NCBI RefSeq assembly: GCF_002920575.1 | Contig: NZ_PQSQ01000082.1 | Span: 1 to 36,662, forward strand | Origin: Streptomyces sp. Ru73 | GTDB lineage: Bacteria > Actinomycetota > Actinomycetes > Streptomycetales > Streptomycetaceae | DNA length: 36,662 nucleotides | Direction: 5' to 3' | Notes under the pieces: model-generated | Told to the model about the DNA's origin: nothing | The model's database searches: none | What the model saw: the letters and a program-made list of their open reading frames with translations, nothing else | In this document: in pieces, positions 13,493 through 21,575 of the stretch | Layout: each line of letters opens with the position of its first letter | Numbering within the stretch: position 1 is the first letter of the stretch | Program-made: the position numbers and the translations under genes

Positions 13493-14497
13493 TCAGCGGC
13501 CCAGCGTGGCCACCATGACCGCCTTGATCGTGTGCATGCGGTTCTCCGCCTCGTCGAAGACGACGGAGTGCTCCGACTCGAAGACCTCGTCGGTGACCTC
13601 CAGCGACTCCAGGCCGTGCTGGGCGTAGATCTCCCGGCCCACCGCCGTGCCGAGGTCGTGGAAGGCCGGCAGGCAGTGCATGAACTTCACGTCCTCCTTG
13701 CCCGTGGCGCGCAGCACGTCCATCGTCACCGCGTACGGCTTGAGCAGCGCGATCCGCTCGTCCCAGACCTCCTTCGGCTCGCCCATCGACACCCAGATGT
13801 CGGTGGCGACGAAGTCCGCGCCGCGCACGCCCTCCGCGACGTCCTCGGTGAGGGTCACCCGGGCGCCGCTCTGCTCCGCCAGCTTCCGGGCGCTCGCGAT
13901 CACCGACTCCTCGGGCCAGAGCTTCTTCGGCGCGACGATACGGACGTCCATGCCGAGGAGGGCGCCGGTGACCAGGTAGGAGTTGCCCATGTTGTAGCGG
14001 GCGTCGCCGAGGTACGCGAAGGCCAGCTCGGCGGGTTCGCGGCCGGGGCTGTGCTCCAGCATGGTGAGTACGTCGGCGAGCATCTGGGTGGGGTGCCACT
14101 CGTCGGTGAGGCCGTTGTAGACGGGTACGCCGGCGTGCGCCGCGAGCTCCTCGACATTGGCCTGCGCGCTGCCGCGGTACTCGATCGCGTCGAACATCCG
14201 GCCGAGCACGCGGGCCGTGTCCTTCACCGACTCCTTGTGCCCGATCTGCGAGCCGGACGGGTCCAGGTACGTGGTGTGGGCGCCCTGGTCGGCGGCCGCG
14301 ACCTCGAAGGAGCAGCGGGTGCGGGTGGAGGTCTTCTCGAAGATCAGGGCGATGTTGCGGCCCTTCAGCCGCTGCTCCTCGGTGCCCGCGCGCTTGGCCG
14401 CCTTCAGCTCGGCGGCGAGGTCGATCAGGCGGCGGAACTCCTCGGCGGTGAAGTCCAGCTCCTTGAGGAAGTGGCGGCCCGTGAGGTCAATCGCCAT
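13493..14497 (-). CDS. argF: Ornithine carbamoyltransferase
   Basis: This 334-residue enzyme joins carbamoyl phosphate and ornithine to citrulline, or runs in reverse in arginine breakdown. The carbamoyl-phosphate loop is STRTR at residues 57-61. Also visible are GLTDEWHPTQMLAD in the middle and MHCLPAFHD near the C-terminus, all family signatures. The ATG at 14497 follows AGGAG. It lies between arginine deiminase and an APC permease, so it could be the catabolic (arcB) enzyme. In Streptomyces the single OTC gene often lies apart from the other arg genes, so it could also serve biosynthesis. A three-half-site operator-like element lies 52-78 bp upstream. Confidence 0.95.
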   Translation of the reverse strand: MAIDLTGRHFLKELDFTAEEFRRLIDLAAELKAAKRAGTEEQRLKGRNIALIFEKTSTRTRCSFEVAAADQGAHTTYLDPSGSQIGHKESVKDTARVLGRMFDAIEYRGSAQANVEELAAHAGVPVYNGLTDEWHPTQMLADVLTMLEHSPGREPAELAFAYLGDARYNMGNSYLVTGALLGMDVRIVAPKKLWPEESVIASARKLAEQSGARVTLTEDVAEGVRGADFVATDIWVSMGEPKEVWDERIALLKPYAVTMDVLRATGKEDVKFMHCLPAFHDLGTAVGREIYAQHGLESLEVTDEVFESEHSVVFDEAENRMHTIKAVMVATLGR

Positions 14498-14548
14498 GGC
14501 AGCTCCTAGGTCGCGGCGAACGGGAAGAAACGGTCGAGACCTGGAAGT

Positions 14549-14575
14549 GTATACGACTCCCCGTATGCCTATACG
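14549..14575. promoter_or_regulatory. Operator-like element upstream of argF
   Basis: There are three half-sites: ATACG (14551-14555), CGTAT (14562-14566) and ATACG (14571-14575). The last two form a perfect inverted repeat with a 4-bp spacer. A possible minus-strand -10 (TATACA) lies within the element. It resembles ARG-box style dyads and is shared with the permease leader. Confidence 0.5.
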
Positions 14576-14629
14576 AAGGGCACCTCCGGCTCGGTCTACG
14601 GCCGAGCCGGTGCGTCGCCCGGAGCCCGC

Positions 14630-14766
14630 TCACCCCGGCAGCCCGACCCGCTCGGCCCGGCCCACTCCCCAGGCCCGACCCGGCCCGACCCGCTCGGCCC
14701 GACCGCTCGGCCCAGACCGGCCGGCCCGGCCCGCTCAACCGAATCCGGCCGACCGACCCGGCCCGC
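14630..14766. repeat. Low-complexity CGGCCC/CGACCC-rich stretch between arcA and argF
   Basis: This stretch has irregular repeats of CCCGACCCGCTCGGCC-like units. There is no credible gene. It may hold the end of the arcA transcript but no clear hairpin with T-run was found. Confidence 0.5.
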
Positions 14767-15993
14767 TCAGCCCAGCCCGTCGCGCTCCACCGGGCAGCTC
14801 ATGCAGCGCGGGCCGCCGCGCCCGCGCCCCAGCTCGCTCCCCGGAATCGTGATCACCTCGATCCCACGCTTCCGCAGAAACGTATTGGTCGTGACATTAC
14901 GCTCATACGCCACGACCACGCCCGGCTCCACCGCCAGCACGTTGCACCCGTCGTCCCACTGCTCGCGCTCCGCCGCGTGCACGTCCTGCGTCGCGGTCAG
15001 CACCCGCACCCCGTCCAGGCCGAGCGCCGCCGCGATCGCCCGGTGCATGTGCTCCGGCGGATGATCGGTGACCTTCAGCTCCTGCTCGTTCGCGCCCGGC
15101 TCGATCGTGTAAGACCGCAGCATCCCGAGCCCCGCGTACTGCGTGAACGTATCGCCGTCCACCATGGTCATCACCGTGTCCAGGTGCATGAACGCCCGCC
15201 GCTTCGGCATGTCCAGCGCCACGATCGTCCGCGCCGAACCGGCCGCGAACAGCCCGCGCGCCAGCATCTCCACCGCCTGCGGCGTGGTGCGCTCGCTCAT
15301 CCCGATCAGCACCGCGCCATTGCCGATCACCAGTACGTCGCCGCCCTCGATGGTCGACGGGTACGCGGCCTGGCCCTCGGACCACACGTGGAAACGTTCG
15401 TGCGTGAACAGCGGGTGGTAACGGTAGATCGCCTCGTAATGGACCGTCTCGCGCTGCCGCGCCGGCCACCGCATCGCGTTCACCGACACCCCGTCGTACA
15501 CCCACGCCGAGGTGTCCCGCGTGAAGAGGTGGTTCGGCAGCGGCGGCAGCAGGAAGTCGTCCAGGTCCATCACGTGGAAGCGGACCGATGTCGGCTCGGG
15601 GCTGCGCTCCAGGAATTCCCGCTTGGTCATCCCGCCGACCAGCGCCTCCACCAGCTCCGTCAGCGGCAGCTCCTCGAACGCCGCCCGGATGTGATCGGTG
15701 GCGAGCGGGCCGTACTCCTTCTCGTCGAAGACCCGGTCCAGGACCAGCTGCCGCGCCTCGGGCACGCGCAGGCTCTCGGCCAGCAGGTCACCGAAGAGGT
15801 GCACCTGGACGCCGCGGTCGCGCAGGATGTCGGCGAAGGCATCGTGCTCGGCCCGCGCGCGCCGGACCCACAGCACGTCGTCGAAGAGCAGTGCGTCCTT
15901 GTTGGACGGGGTGAGCCGCTTCAGCTCCAGGTCGGGACGGTGCAGGATGACCCGGCGGAGATGACCGACCTCTGAGTCGACATGGAATCCCAT
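14767..15993 (-). CDS. arcA: Arginine deiminase
   Basis: This 408-residue enzyme hydrolyses arginine to citrulline and ammonia. Family signatures in order are LRRVILHRP (N-terminus), LLFDDVLWV, FTRDTSAWVY, STIEGGDVLVIG, RAFMHLDTVMTMVD and the C-terminal CMSCP, where C397 aligns with the catalytic nucleophile of known arginine deiminases. The ATG at 15993 gives an N-terminus (MGFHVDSEVGHL) typical of the family. The frame runs 67 codons further upstream through repetitive sequence. With argF and the APC permease it outlines the arginine deiminase pathway, but no carbamate kinase gene is in the window. A GGCATACG half-site at 16029-16036 matches the argF operator half-site. Confidence 0.95.
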   Translation of the reverse strand: MGFHVDSEVGHLRRVILHRPDLELKRLTPSNKDALLFDDVLWVRRARAEHDAFADILRDRGVQVHLFGDLLAESLRVPEARQLVLDRVFDEKEYGPLATDHIRAAFEELPLTELVEALVGGMTKREFLERSPEPTSVRFHVMDLDDFLLPPLPNHLFTRDTSAWVYDGVSVNAMRWPARQRETVHYEAIYRYHPLFTHERFHVWSEGQAAYPSTIEGGDVLVIGNGAVLIGMSERTTPQAVEMLARGLFAAGSARTIVALDMPKRRAFMHLDTVMTMVDGDTFTQYAGLGMLRSYTIEPGANEQELKVTDHPPEHMHRAIAAALGLDGVRVLTATQDVHAAEREQWDDGCNVLAVEPGVVVAYERNVTTNTFLRKRGIEVITIPGSELGRGRGGPRCMSCPVERDGLG

Positions 15994-16063
15994 CCCACCA
16001 TCCTGGCCGGATTCGACGATGATCACTCGGCATACGAGAAGCCGGGCGGGGCGGGGGTGTCCC

Positions 16064-16106
16064 AGCGGGGCGCCGCGGGAGAGCGGGGCGCCGCGGGAGA
16101 GCGGGG
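16064..16106. repeat. 18-bp tandem repeat upstream of arcA
   Basis: Two complete copies of AGCGGGGCGCCGCGGGAG (16064-16081 and 16082-16099) are followed by a partial third. GGCGCC is palindromic within each unit. It lies about 70 bp upstream of the arcA start. Confidence 0.75.
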
Positions 16107-16228
16107 TGGGCGGCCCGAAGCCCGCACCCCCGCCCCGCGCCGGGCCGTGGTGCGGGGCGGGGCGGGTGCGGCGGAGGCCAAGGCCATGCCCCACCGCACC
16201 CGCTCCCCCGCTCAGCGGCAGCCCGACG

Positions 16229-17152
16229 TCAGCCCAACTGGCTCTGCACCTGCGAGGAAATGAGCTCCAGGTGGTCCAGGTCGTCGAGGTCCAGCATCTG
16301 GAGGTAGACGCGGGAAGCGCCCGCCTCCGCGTACCGGCCGATCTTGTCGACGACCTCGGCCGGCGAACCCGCCAGACCGTTCGCCTTCAGCTCGTCCACC
16401 TCACGCCCGATGACGGCGGCGCGGCGCGCCACCTCGGCGTCGTCCTTGCCCACGCACGCGACCAGCGCGTTGGAGTACACCAGGTCGTCGCCGTTGCGGC
16501 CGATCTCCTCGGCGGCCGCCCGTACCCGGCCGAACTGCCGGCGGGTGTCCTCCAGCGAGGCGAACGGGATGTTGAACTCATCGGCGTACCGGGCGGCCAG
16601 TCGCGGCGTACGCGTCGCACCGTGCCCGCCGATCAGCACCGGCACCTTGGGCTGCGCGGGCTTCGGCAGGGCGGGGGACTTCTCCAGCTGGTAGTACGTC
16701 CCCTCGAACGTGAACTCCTCGCCGAGCGGCGTGTTCCACAGTCCGGTGACGATCGCCAGCTGCTCCTCCAGCCGCCCGAACTTCTCCTTGGGGAAGGGGA
16801 TGCCGTACGCCTTGTGCTCCTCCTCGAACCAGCCGGCGCCCAGTCCCAGCTCGACCCGGCCGCCGGACATCTGGTCCACCTGCGCGACCTGGATCGCGAG
16901 GACGCCCGGCAGCCGGAACGTACCGGCGGTCATCAGCGTGCCGAGGCGGATGCGCTTGGTCTCGCGGGCCAGCCCGGCGAGGGTGATCCAGGCGTCGGTG
17001 GGCCCGGGCAGCCCGTCCACCGCGCCCATCCGCAGGTAGTGGTCCGACCGGAAGAACGCGTCGAAGCCGAGGTCCTCGGTGGCCTTGGCGACGGTGAGGA
17101 GGGTGTCGTAGCTGGCGCCTTGCTGAGGCTCGGTGAAGATTCGCAGATCCAT
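16229..17152 (-). CDS. LLM-class flavin-dependent (probably F420-dependent) oxidoreductase
   Basis: This 307-residue protein has the luciferase-like TIM-barrel. Features are MDLRIFTEPQQG at the N-terminus, LGFDAFFRSDHYLRM, RIRLGTLMTAGTFRLP and the signature DQMSGGRVELGLGAGWFEEEHKAYG, with VPVLIGGHGATRTPRLAARYADEFN in the second half. Actinobacterial proteins of this type usually use coenzyme F420, but cofactor choice cannot be proven here. The ATG at 17152 begins the conserved domain. The upstream in-frame extension is encoded by a 36-bp repeat and is not accepted. The substrate is unknown and no neighbour points to a pathway. Confidence 0.85.
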   Translation of the reverse strand: MDLRIFTEPQQGASYDTLLTVAKATEDLGFDAFFRSDHYLRMGAVDGLPGPTDAWITLAGLARETKRIRLGTLMTAGTFRLPGVLAIQVAQVDQMSGGRVELGLGAGWFEEEHKAYGIPFPKEKFGRLEEQLAIVTGLWNTPLGEEFTFEGTYYQLEKSPALPKPAQPKVPVLIGGHGATRTPRLAARYADEFNIPFASLEDTRRQFGRVRAAAEEIGRNGDDLVYSNALVACVGKDDAEVARRAAVIGREVDELKANGLAGSPAEVVDKIGRYAEAGASRVYLQMLDLDDLDHLELISSQVQSQLG

Positions 17153-17270
17153 GCCTCCATCTTCCCCCGCCCCCTCCCCCACCCCCGCACCACCACCCCA
17201 CCCCACCCAAACCACCCACCTCAGCACCACCCAGCTCTCACCAGCACCCACCACCCGACGCCAAGGACGC

Positions 17271-17397
17271 CGCACGCACCCAGCACCCACCACCCGACCT
17301 CCGGAACGCACGCACCCGGCGCCCACCACCCGACCTCCGAGATGCACGCACCCGGCGCCCACCACTCGACCTCCGAGACGCACGCACCCAGCACCCC
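17271..17397. repeat. 36-bp tandem repeat, about 3.5 copies
   Basis: Copies start at 17271, 17307, 17343 and 17379 (partial). The unit begins CGCACGCACCCGGCGCCCAC. Copies differ by only a few bases. A degenerate earlier half-copy is visible at about 17240-17270. Confidence 0.85.
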
Positions 17398-17668
17398 GGC
17401 CCCGACACCCGCTCCCCCTCCCCGAGGCCCTGGGGGAAGGCAGGCATCCGCCACCGCCCTGAGGCTCCAGAGTGCCCCATCCAGCCCAGCAACCCGAGCT
17501 CCGACGTTGCGCCGGTCGCCTGGCTCGCAGCGGGCAGAGGTCGGCGTCAGGTGGAGTCGACGGCCGGCGGGGCTGGCGCCGGCATCGGCATCGGACCCGA
17601 CCGAGTCGGAGATGGCAGCGCCCCGGCTGATGCCCAGTCAGCCCCGAGTCGAGCCAGAGCCTCAGCCG

Positions 17669-17728
17669 CAGCCACAGCCACAGCCACAGCCACAGCCACA
17701 GCCACAGCCACAGCCACAGCCACAGCCA
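17669..17728. repeat. Ten perfect copies of the hexamer CAGCCA
   Basis: An uninterrupted array of (CAGCCA)10 lies just downstream (in the plus sense) of imperfect copies at 17661-17668. Such perfect short repeats are prone to length change by slippage. It lies in a gene-free stretch. Confidence 0.95.
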
Positions 17729-17910
17729 GGGTGCGGCATGGTCAGGCTCGCGGCGGGTCGGAAACGGATGGAGTCGGCGGGCAGTGGAGTCGGCGTGGGT
17801 CGGGTGGAGTTGGGGACGGTCTGGTTCTGTCGGCGGAGCACTGTGGCCCCGTGGTCGTGTGGCCGTATGGCCCTGTGGCCCTGGCCCGTGGTCGTGTGGC
17901 CGGGGGTGGG

Positions 17911-18378
17911 TCAGGCCGGGTCGTGGTCGTGCAGGCCGTCTCGGACGAGGAGTTGTTTGAGGATGGCGGCGGCACGGTCACGGGACTCGTCGGCCGCGTC
18001 CATGGCCTCCACGCAGGTCCAGTAGAGGCCGTCCTCCTCAGCCGCGCAGACGACGCTCACCAGCGCCTCGCACACTTCGGCCAGCAGACCGCACAGGTCC
18101 GTCAACGCGACCTTGTGGTCGCGTACTTCGGAGAGCTGCGCGGCGCGGGGGCCGTAGGTTCTCGGTAAGGGACACAGCACCGCTGCGCCCGAGCGTCCTC
18201 CCGCCTCGCCCAGTCGTCGTGCCTTGGCCCGCACTTCGAACGGTCCCGATATCGCCAGGAGGCTGCCGACGGCCTCCGCCAAGGCCTGCGCCTGCCACGC
18301 CTCTATGACGATGTCCTGGACCGTCCGCGCCTGGGCCAGACCGTGCCGACTGGCCGCGATGATTCGCACCGCATCCAT
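17911..18378 (-). CDS. Conserved-looking hypothetical protein (possibly DUF6099)
   Basis: This 155-residue, largely alpha-helical protein starts MDAVRIIAASRHGLAQ. It has no signal peptide or membrane segment. The ATG at 18378 follows an AAGGGG ribosome site by about six bases. I recall a Streptomyces family of unknown function with this N-terminus (DUF6099), but that assignment is from memory and uncertain. Codon use is typical of a real gene. Its upstream region contains a perfect DnaA box (18480-18488). Confidence 0.7.
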   Translation of the reverse strand: MDAVRIIAASRHGLAQARTVQDIVIEAWQAQALAEAVGSLLAISGPFEVRAKARRLGEAGGRSGAAVLCPLPRTYGPRAAQLSEVRDHKVALTDLCGLLAEVCEALVSVVCAAEEDGLYWTCVEAMDAADESRDRAAAILKQLLVRDGLHDHDPA

Positions 18379-18479
18379 GCACGACCCCTTCCCTTGCCCC
18401 TCGTCCACTGTCTCGCGCACACCTTCCACTACCCAGAGTGAACCGGAACGGCCGAAAGCGCTAGAGTAATTCGCAAATC

Positions 18480-18488
18480 TGTGGACAA
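18480..18488 (-). promoter_or_regulatory. Perfect DnaA box (minus strand)
   Basis: TGTGGACAA is the reverse complement of TTGTCCACA. It lies about 100 bp upstream of the hypothetical gene and 24 bp past the stop of the MazG-like gene, next to AT-rich sequence (GTAATTCGCAAAT). Confidence 0.6.
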
Positions 18489-18511
18489 CTAAGGCGAGTT
18501 TGCGAGGATCA

Positions 18512-18856
18512 TCACTCCGGAGAGTGACGACCGGGTCGATTCGCGGGGAATCGTTCCTCATTGCGCTCGATCTTCGCGGCCAGCGCGGCCGCCGCGTCGA
18601 TGCCCAGTACGCCGCAGAACTGGAGCAGGTACGCCAGTACGTCGGCCACTTCGTCCTCGACGCGCGCCGCGGATTCCGGATCGGCCATGATCTTGGCGGA
18701 CTCCTCAGGGGTCAGCCACTGGAAAATCTCGACCAGTTCGGATGCCTCGACGCTGAGCGCCGCGGCGAGGTTCTTCGGCGTGTGGTACTGCTGCCAGTCG
18801 CGGGCCGCCGCGAAGTCGGCCAGCCGGCGCTGCAGGGTGGGAAGATCTTCACTCAT
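18512..18856 (-). CDS. MazG-like nucleotide pyrophosphohydrolase
   Basis: This 114-residue all-alpha NTP pyrophosphohydrolase belongs to the MazG/iMazG superfamily. The metal-binding pattern E-x2-E...E-x2-D is present as E37/E40 (SVEASELVEIFQWL) and E69/D72 (VEDEVADVLAYLLQF). It would hydrolyse (d)NTPs, possibly damaged ones, to monophosphate and pyrophosphate. Its ATG overlaps the TGA of the upstream AAA ATPase gene by four bases (ATGA), so the two are translationally coupled and probably act together. A nucleotide clean-up role is the default reading. Confidence 0.85.
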   Translation of the reverse strand: MSEDLPTLQRRLADFAAARDWQQYHTPKNLAAALSVEASELVEIFQWLTPEESAKIMADPESAARVEDEVADVLAYLLQFCGVLGIDAAAALAAKIERNEERFPANRPGRHSPE

Positions 18857-20697
18857 GCCCCCAGGTGTAGCACTCTGATCCCCGGCACCCGCGCGGCGGC
18901 CGTGGCGTCCGTCACCGTTCCCAGCAGCCGGACGTGGCCGCGCGCGGCCATCCGTACGGCCAGTTCCAGCAGGGCGGTCGACTGCCGCCGGTCCAGACAG
19001 CGGTCCAGCCCGTCCGCGACCACGGTCAGCACCTGGCGGGCCGGCAGCACCTCGGCCACCGGGTCGACGGCCAGCACGCCGGGGCCGGTCAGCAGGACCA
19101 GGGCCAGGGCGAGGTAGCGGAGTTCGCCGTCGCCGAGCCAGTCCACCGGTATCGCGCCGAGCGTTCCGCCCCGCTCCAGTACGGCCCGGGCCGCCGTCCC
19201 GCCGCCGCTCGACCGCGCGACCGCCGGCCGGATCCGGTCATCACGGCCGGCTCCGGGCCCCTCCGCCCGCACGCGGGCACCGGCCCCTTCCGGCCGTAGC
19301 CGGTCGCCTGCCCCCTCCGCCCGTACGCCGTCGCCGGGCCCGTCCCGCTCTGGCCGTACGCGGGTGCCGGGCCGCTCCGCCCGTACGTCGTCCACCGGGT
19401 CCGAGCAGCCGGTGCGTACCGCGTCGACGAGGGCCGCGTGGCGGGTGGCGCATTCGCGGCTGGTGCGGTCGAGGACGGCGGCGAGGTTGCCGCAGTCGGG
19501 GCGGAGGCGGGCGGCCTCGGTGCCGTGGGCGGGGGCTCCGGGGCCGCCCGTCACGCCGCCCGTCGGGCCGGCCGCACCCGCACCCGTGCCCACTCCCGTG
19601 CCCGTGCCCGTGCCGGGGCGGGCGGAGCGGCTCGCACCGCGGGCGAAGGCGCGTACGGCCTCGGGGCGCGGGTCGCACGGAAAGGAGGAGCGCAGGGCGA
19701 TCAGGGTCTGTTCGGCGGCGGCCAGCACGAGGCGTTGGCCCGCGGTGGTGCCGGCGACGCGGAGCGGGAGCAGCGCGGTGCCCAGCCGGTCGTCGGGGAG
19801 CGGAGCACGGGTGACCGGCGCCGGGCCCGCGGTGTGCCAGGCGGCCTGGACGGTGCGGCGGCCGGGGTCGGTGAGGGCGGTGGTGAAGAGGGTGCGGCCG
19901 CAGCCGGTGAGGCGTTCGCCCGCGACGCGGAGTTCCGGTTCGGTCTGTACGGCGAGGTCGAGGCGGACCGGGCCGGCCGGTCCGTCGACGGTGCAGCCGA
20001 TGCGGAAGCCGCGTCTGCCCTGGGCGTCGGGGGCGGCGCGGTCCGGTGCGCAGGCGGCGGCACCGCCCGGTACGGCGGCGAGGGCGCGGTCCAGCGGCTC
20101 GCCGGCGCCGAGCCGTACGAGGAGGGTGTACGCCTGGAGGGCGCTGGACTTGCCGCTGCCGCTGGGGCCGGCGAAGAGGGTGAGCGGGGCGAGCGGGTAG
20201 GTCGCGCCGCGGTGGGACTTGAAGGCGGAGAGCCGGAGTTCGGTGACGAGGGGGCGGGTGAGGGGCGCGGGGGCGTCGGACGCGAGGGGGTCGGACGTGG
20301 GGATGTCGGAGGCGGCGACGGCTGACACGGAGGCGCCGGGTGCGGCACCGTCGGGCACGCCACCCGGCACGTCGGGCACGCCTCCCGGCATGTCCGGCGC
20401 GCTGCCCGGTGCCTCGGCGTCCTCCGGCGCACCGCCCGGCACCTCGGCGTCCTCCGGCGCGCTGCCCGGCACCTCGGCGTCCTCCGGCGCGCCGCCCGGC
20501 ACGTCGTACGCGGCGCCTTCAGGTGCGCCGCCCAATACGGCCGCGCCCGCGCCCAGGCCCGCGTCCGGGCCCGGGTCTGCCTCCGGGCCCGCACCCGGCC
20601 TCGCCGTCCCCGGGTCCGCGCCCGGATCCGGGGTGCGGGGCGTGGTGCGGGGCGGGGCGTCCTCGTCGGTGCCGTCGGTGCGGCTCCAGGGGGTCAT
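18853..20697 (-). CDS. AAA/ABC-type ATPase with long disordered N-terminus
   Basis: This protein of about 614 residues belongs to the AAA_21/RecF-like ATPases. After about 145 low-complexity residues rich in PGGAPEDAEV repeats, the core begins ELRLSAFKSHRG. Walker A, GPSGSGKSS, is at about 177-185. The signature-like segment is LGDGELRYLALALVLL, and the Walker B position is VLAVDPVAEVLP, where the usual acidic pair D-E is reduced to D-P. Two more low-complexity insertions interrupt the core. The start is unclear: ATG at 20697 (used), GTG at 20706 or a later GTG at about residue 127; none has a strong ribosome site. It is coupled to a MazG-like gene through a 4-bp overlap. Confidence 0.75.
   Translation of the reverse strand: MTPWSRTDGTDEDAPPRTTPRTPDPGADPGTARPGAGPEADPGPDAGLGAGAAVLGGAPEGAAYDVPGGAPEDAEVPGSAPEDAEVPGGAPEDAEAPGSAPDMPGGVPDVPGGVPDGAAPGASVSAVAASDIPTSDPLASDAPAPLTRPLVTELRLSAFKSHRGATYPLAPLTLFAGPSGSGKSSALQAYTLLVRLGAGEPLDRALAAVPGGAAACAPDRAAPDAQGRRGFRIGCTVDGPAGPVRLDLAVQTEPELRVAGERLTGCGRTLFTTALTDPGRRTVQAAWHTAGPAPVTRAPLPDDRLGTALLPLRVAGTTAGQRLVLAAAEQTLIALRSSFPCDPRPEAVRAFARGASRSARPGTGTGTGVGTGAGAAGPTGGVTGGPGAPAHGTEAARLRPDCGNLAAVLDRTSRECATRHAALVDAVRTGCSDPVDDVRAERPGTRVRPERDGPGDGVRAEGAGDRLRPEGAGARVRAEGPGAGRDDRIRPAVARSSGGGTAARAVLERGGTLGAIPVDWLGDGELRYLALALVLLTGPGVLAVDPVAEVLPARQVLTVVADGLDRCLDRRQSTALLELAVRMAARGHVRLLGTVTDATAAARVPGIRVLHLGA
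20407..20496 (-). repeat. Three 30-bp repeats inside the AAA ATPase gene
   Basis: In-frame 30-bp copies encode GGAPEDAEVP-type decapeptides in the disordered N-terminus. Degenerate PGG(V/A)PD units continue to the left. Confidence 0.8.
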
Positions 20698-20941
20698 GCC
20701 AGGCACGCTAGAGAGCCGGTGGTGCGGAGAACCGTTACGCCGGAAAGCCCTTCCTACGAACGGGGGAACACCGCGCGGCGCCTACGGGCGCTGCGCCCGG
20801 CGCGGCGCCTCCGGTGACGCGCGCACGCCGAGTCCTCGCTCCCCGCCCCCACGCGTGCGCCCCTGTCCCCCGCTTCCGCGGCCCCGCGAGCCCTTCCACA
20901 CGGCCCGTTCCGTCGTGCGCGTGCGGGCGCGTGCCGGTTGT

Positions 20942-21331
20942 TCAGTGGTGCGGTGCCGTGCCCGCGCGGGGTTCTTCGACCTCGGTGCCGACAGGCGCGA
21001 GCAGGAAGACGTTGGTGTCGACGCGGTGCATGCCGCTGCCGATGCCGAAGACCACGCCGCTGGAGAAGTCGAGGATGCGCTTGGCGACGTCCGTGTCGGC
21101 GCTGCTGAGGTCGAGCAGGACGGGCACTTGGGCCATGAGGTGTTCGGCGACCTCGCGGGCGTCCGCGAAGGTCTGCACGCGGATGACGATGAAGCGCCGG
21201 GATGCCTCGCCCGGCTCGTCGTCCGGGAGGGCGCGGTGGTCGGGCCACGAGGGCCACTCGCGGCCACCTCGCAGCGGGACGACCTCGGCGAGGCCCTCCC
21301 ACTGTTCGTCGGTGGCGTCGGGGCGGGTCAC
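20942..21331 (-). CDS. SepF-like cell-division protein
   Basis: This 129-residue protein has the SepF core: RFIVIRVQTFADAREVAEHLMAQVPVLLDLS, then AKRILDFSSGVVFGIGSGMHRV and NVFLLAP. SepF anchors FtsZ to the membrane, and Streptomyces carry SepF paralogues (SflA, SflB). The N-terminus lacks a clear amphipathic membrane helix. The start is the GTG at 21331 because an excellent GAGGTGAT ribosome site lies just upstream; longer frames to 21700 run through the promoter. Its place near arcA-argF suggests SflB (SCO5967-like), from memory. It would affect septation during sporulation or branching. Confidence 0.85.
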   Translation of the reverse strand: MTRPDATDEQWEGLAEVVPLRGGREWPSWPDHRALPDDEPGEASRRFIVIRVQTFADAREVAEHLMAQVPVLLDLSSADTDVAKRILDFSSGVVFGIGSGMHRVDTNVFLLAPVGTEVEEPRAGTAPHH

Positions 21332-21384
21332 CGGATCACCTCGCTCGCAAGGGCGCTGGGCAACTGCGATATCTGCATCGAGCA

Positions 21385-21419
21385 ATTCTAGGGATATACA
21401 TACAAACCTGACCGTGCGT
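21385..21419 (-). promoter_or_regulatory. Promoter -10 of the SepF-like gene with adjacent ARE-like half-site
   Basis: On the minus strand TAGAAT (21385-21390) is a good -10, about 54 bp before the GTG. Next to it, at 21402-21419 (plus strand), is ACAAACC-TGAC-CGTGCGT. The left arm matches the ARE arm perfectly and the right arm at 4 of 7. It would cover the -35 region. Binding by a GBL receptor is speculative. Confidence 0.35.
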
Positions 21420-21575
21420 GACACGCGTACGGCGTCATCCGCAGCCCCCATCCTGCACCATGACGCCTGGCCAGCGCATACTCTGCGACATTTGTCCGGC
21501 CTGCCGGCGACGTACGGTCGAGGCATACGGAACCGAGTGCGTGCCCGAGCGCGCGGCCCGTTGAAAGGAACCGCT

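Larger units (their letters stand above)
17153..17910. other. 758-bp gene-free, repeat-rich stretch
   Basis: No credible gene is seen. It holds a 36-bp tandem repeat (17271-17397), a hexanucleotide CAGCCA array (17669-17728) and irregular GTGGTCGTGTGGCCG-like repeats near 17845-17900. Long open frames through it are explained by repeat periods that are multiples of three. Confidence 0.7.

Noticed and set aside
17153..17383. N-terminal extension of the LLM oxidoreductase with RVVGAGCVR repeats
   Set aside because: It is encoded entirely by the 36-bp repeat; the conserved domain begins at the ATG at 17152.
17271..17397. 36-bp repeats as a CRISPR array
   Set aside because: Copies are head to tail with no spacers and no cas genes are present.
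16019..18025. Long plus-strand frame with PQPQ repeats
   Set aside because: It is antisense to the LLM oxidoreductase and then runs through tandem repeats whose periods are multiples of three; no family motif or ribosome site.
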